DNA from: a bacterium
GTDB lineage: Bacteria > Blakebacterota > Blakebacteria > Blakebacterales > Blakebacteraceae
NCBI GenBank assembly: GCA_025774205.1
Contig: JALGWK010000102.1
Location: 1 to 6,286, forward strand
DNA: 6,286 bases
Direction of reading: 5' to 3'
Made by a program: the position numbers and the translations under genes. This document shows positions 5,516 through 6,286 of the stretch, in pieces (positions within the stretch are counted from its first letter, which is position 1; every line of letters starts with the position of its first letter). The notes beneath the pieces were generated by a model. It saw only the letters and a program-made list of their open reading frames with translations. It was not told the DNA's origin and did no database searches.

Positions 5516-6286
5516 TCAGTAGTGGAACAGGTTCGCTCCCCAGGTGAAGCCCGATCCGAAGGCAACGGTGCAGATCAGGTCTCCCCGCTCGATCAGGCCG
5601 CTCTTGACGACCTCGCTGAGCGCGATGGGGATGCTTGCCGCGGTGGTGTTCCCGTACTTCCTGATGTTGCTGAATACCCGTTCAGGGGGGCCGCCCACCC
5701 GTTTGCGGACACCTTCGGTGATCCGCTCGTTGGCCTGGTGGGGGATCACGAGTTTGAGATCATCGAGCTCGAGTCCCTCCGCCTCGAGGACTTCCATGAT
5801 GACCTCGGGGAACTTCTTGACCGCGTTCCGGAAGACCTCCCGACCGTTCATGCGAGGGGAGAACAACCCCTCGTCGAACATCTCCTTCGAGATCCACGGT
5901 TTCCGCTTCGGTGTGGGACCAGGCATGCACAGATCTTCAGCATGGGCGCCGTTGGCATGGAGCCGATGACAGAGGACCCTGCTGCCGTCGGAGCCGTCGG
6001 TGACCTCGACGCAGGCCGCTCCGGCGCCGTCTCCAAACAGGACGGCCGTGTCCCGCCCCTTGGTCGTCATTTCCATCGCGGTGGAGTGCACCTCGGCCCC
6101 GATGATCAGGATGCGGTCGTACATGCCCATGCGGATATAGGCGTCCGCGATGGAGAGGGAGTAGACGAAACCGGTGCACTGGTTGCGGACATCGAGGGCT
6201 CCGCTTCCCTCAATCCCGAGCAGGTTCTGCACCAGGCAGCCGTCGCCCGGGAAATACATATCGGGAGAGAGGGTTGCGAAGATGAT
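5516..6286 (-). CDS. beta-ketoacyl-ACP synthase III (FabH-like), N-terminus beyond window
   Basis: The frame runs off the right edge: codons before the internal ATG at 6259 continue IIFATLSPD, a FabH-family segment, so that ATG is not the start. The visible 256 residues should be about three quarters of a ~330-residue thiolase-fold enzyme that condenses an acyl-CoA primer with malonyl-ACP to begin a fatty-acid or related chain. The catalytic triad is complete: Cys in VRNQCTGF (codon 6176-6178), His in VIPHQANERI, and Asn in YGNTTAASIPIAL 30 residues after the His, the same His-Asn spacing as E. coli FabH. Cys to His is 146 residues here versus 132 in E. coli, the excess lying around CMPGPTPKRKPWISKEM. 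The C-terminus AFGSGFTWGANLFHY is typical. No other fatty-acid genes are visible; the next gene is a lipoprotein. It may be the housekeeping FabH or a paralogue for a specialised acyl product. Confidence 0.92.
   Translation of the reverse strand: MIFATLSPDMYFPGDGCLVQNLLGIEGSGALDVRNQCTGFVYSLSIADAYIRMGMYDRILIIGAEVHSTAMEMTTKGRDTAVLFGDGAGAACVEVTDGSDGSRVLCHRLHANGAHAEDLCMPGPTPKRKPWISKEMFDEGLFSPRMNGREVFRNAVKKFPEVIMEVLEAEGLELDDLKLVIPHQANERITEGVRKRVGGPPERVFSNIRKYGNTTAASIPIALSEVVKSGLIERGDLICTVAFGSGFTWGANLFHY

Noticed and set aside
4725-5522. A 265-codon open frame antisense to the lipoprotein gene
   Set aside because: The minus strand has a signal peptide, lipobox and HELHH motif; the + strand translation has no domain features and is rich in Pro, Gly and Arg, as antisense shadows of GC-rich genes usually are.
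1-6286. CRISPR array, insertion sequence, tRNA or rRNA gene
   Set aside because: I saw no regularly spaced repeats, transposase-like protein, terminal repeats or recognisable structural RNA sequence in the window.

Overview
This 6.3-kb, GC-rich bacterial window carries six protein genes, five complete and one cut by the right edge. Bacterial origin is supported by Shine-Dalgarno sites, a FabH-type ketoacyl synthase and a lipobox-bearing lipoprotein. The FabH variant, with extra residues between its catalytic Cys and His, looks to me like versions from the Bacteroidota/Gemmatimonadota side of the tree, but I cannot name a phylum from sequence alone.

Layout. Positions 1-351 are a gene-poor, visibly AT-richer stretch with a candidate promoter, several dyads and a possible structured leader. 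It reads into a small rightward gene (352-786) for an XRE-type helix-turn-helix regulator with a cysteine-rich tail containing two Cys-Trp motifs. This gene overlaps by 17 bp, tail to tail, the end of a leftward two-gene operon. The operon runs from an MttB-superfamily methyltransferase without pyrrolysine (2871-1414, GTG start) to its corrinoid carrier protein (1399-770). A 137-bp divergent intergenic region separates it from a rightward APC permease resembling the arginine/agmatine antiporter AdiC (3009-4331). The permease gene meets, tail to tail with a 12-bp gap, a leftward pair: a truncated FabH-like synthase (right edge to 5516) followed by a lipoprotein with an HELHH zinc-protease motif (5498-4344).

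How the genes work together. The left two thirds read as a demethylation module. The permease would bring in (or exchange) a methylated amine or amino acid, the MttB-like enzyme would move a methyl group from it to the Co(I) corrinoid of the carrier protein, and a methyltransferase encoded elsewhere would pass the methyl to a folate. The cysteine-rich regulator is well placed to control the module. The corrinoid-reactivating protein (RamA type) and the methylcobalamin:tetrahydrofolate methyltransferase are not in the window, so the pathway is incomplete here. The substrate cannot be read from sequence. The FabH/lipoprotein pair looks like an unrelated neighbouring transcription unit.

The most unusual points are the two-CW regulator paired with a corrinoid methyltransferase operon, and the organised control region in front of it, where a perfect 9-bp inverted repeat sits on the predicted transcription start and near-identical 12-bp elements flank the promoter.
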